Of a stretch of 64,000 nt of DNA, positions 63,792 to 64,000 are shown piece after piece. The DNA lies in contig NZ_JBNLBH010000119.1 of NCBI RefSeq assembly GCF_050303215.1, forward strand, positions 59,277 through 123,276, written 5' to 3'. Made by a program: the position numbers and the translations under genes. This DNA comes from Haliangium sp050303215 (GTDB lineage Bacteria > Myxococcota_A > Polyangia > Haliangiales > Haliangiaceae). The notes beneath the pieces were generated by a model. The model saw only the letters and a program-made list of their open reading frames with translations, searched no databases and was not told where the DNA came from. How positions within the stretch are numbered: position 1 is the first letter of the stretch; each line of letters opens with the position of its first letter.

Positions 63792-63819
63792 CAGGTTGTG
63801 ACACCAGTGTCACAACCTG
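63792..63819. promoter_or_regulatory. Perfect 28-bp palindrome (13-bp arms, 2-nt centre)
   Basis: CAGGTTGTGACAC (63792-63804), CA, GTGTCACAACCTG (63807-63819). The arms match exactly. No T-tract follows, so it is more likely an operator or a recombination/attachment site than a terminator. It lies 19 nt past the TAG of the decayed segment. Confidence 0.7.
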
Positions 63820-64000
63820 CAGCGAAGTGTGGGTGCGCTTACGTCAGCGCCGATCCCGACCTCCCTACCCTGACCGCATGCGCCTGCAAATCGCACGTAA
63901 CCAACACCTCGATATGAGCAGGATCGACTTGAGCCCATATCGCGACTTCGCAACCCAGAGCAGATGCCGTATCGGGTTTCGCGATCACTTATCCTTATCT
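63820..64000. other. Window end, AT-richer, possible partial gene start
   Basis: A frame opens at ATG 63878 and stays open to the edge (41 codons, beginning MRLQIARNQHLDMSRIDLSP). The base composition is less GC-rich than the rest. I cannot support it as a gene. Confidence 0.2.

Noticed and set aside
63792..63819. CRP-type TGTGA-N6-TCACA site
   Set aside because: The gap between TGTGA and TCACA is 8, not 6, and the symmetry runs far longer than a CRP site.

Overview
The window is high-GC DNA (mostly GC-ending codons, dense genes on both strands). It is rich in lipoproteins, LysR regulators, secreted hydrolases, zinc metalloproteases and a hybrid PKS-NRPS. This fits a predatory myxobacterium (Myxococcota, probably the Nannocystineae/Haliangium side). 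That assignment is inferred from gene content; no rRNA or tRNA gene is present. Layout: 1-2.9 kb holds a truncated MtrA-like (DUF4346) gene behind a CadC-type metal-sensing repressor, divergent from an MFS exporter. 2.9-14.8 kb holds LysR regulators and exported or hydrolytic functions: a secreted barrel-like protein, a class 3 lipase, an M6-like metalloprotease, a lipoprotein methyltransferase, an EndA-type nuclease lipoprotein and an amidohydrolase lipoprotein. 15-18.3 kb is a three-gene MacA/MacB-type efflux operon. 18.4-21.6 kb holds a LysR gene divergent from a metallo-beta-lactamase-fold hydrolase, then an alpha/beta hydrolase with a small partner. The centrepiece is 22.2-34.7 kb: two adjacent genes reading FAAL-ACP-KS-AT | ACP-LLM-AMT-C-A-PCP-R. 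This order predicts activation of a fatty acid, one malonyl extension, alpha-hydroxylation and beta-amination, condensation with one amino acid (the A-domain pocket looks glycine-like) and reductive release. The expected product class is a microginin/bestatin-like alpha-hydroxy-beta-amino lipo-amino-aldehyde or alcohol. Just upstream of it lies a decayed copy of the last ~95 codons of a thioester-reductase gene. 34.8-46.6 kb holds a phospholipase C/S1-P1-like exported protein with a parvulin lipoprotein, a second signal-less metalloprotease, an FG-GAP/Cys-rich lipoprotein, a histidine phosphatase lipoprotein, and an operon pairing a sugar-binding lipoprotein with a hybrid histidine kinase but no ABC permease. 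47.2-48.7 kb holds a SnoaL-like protein, a hypothetical protein and pterin-4a-carbinolamine dehydratase. 48.7-52.9 kb is a nurA-herA-mre11 DNA-end-processing operon without rad50. 53.2-62.6 kb holds a leukocidin-like lipoprotein, an acyl-CoA synthetase divergent from an SDR and a flavin reductase, an eCIS-core (DUF4157) protein overlapping a lipoprotein gene, an M50-like membrane peptidase and a hypothetical protein. 62.6-64.0 kb is gene-poor and repeat-bearing, with a tyrosine-recombinase relic and a perfect 28-bp palindrome; it reads as a decayed mobile-element margin.
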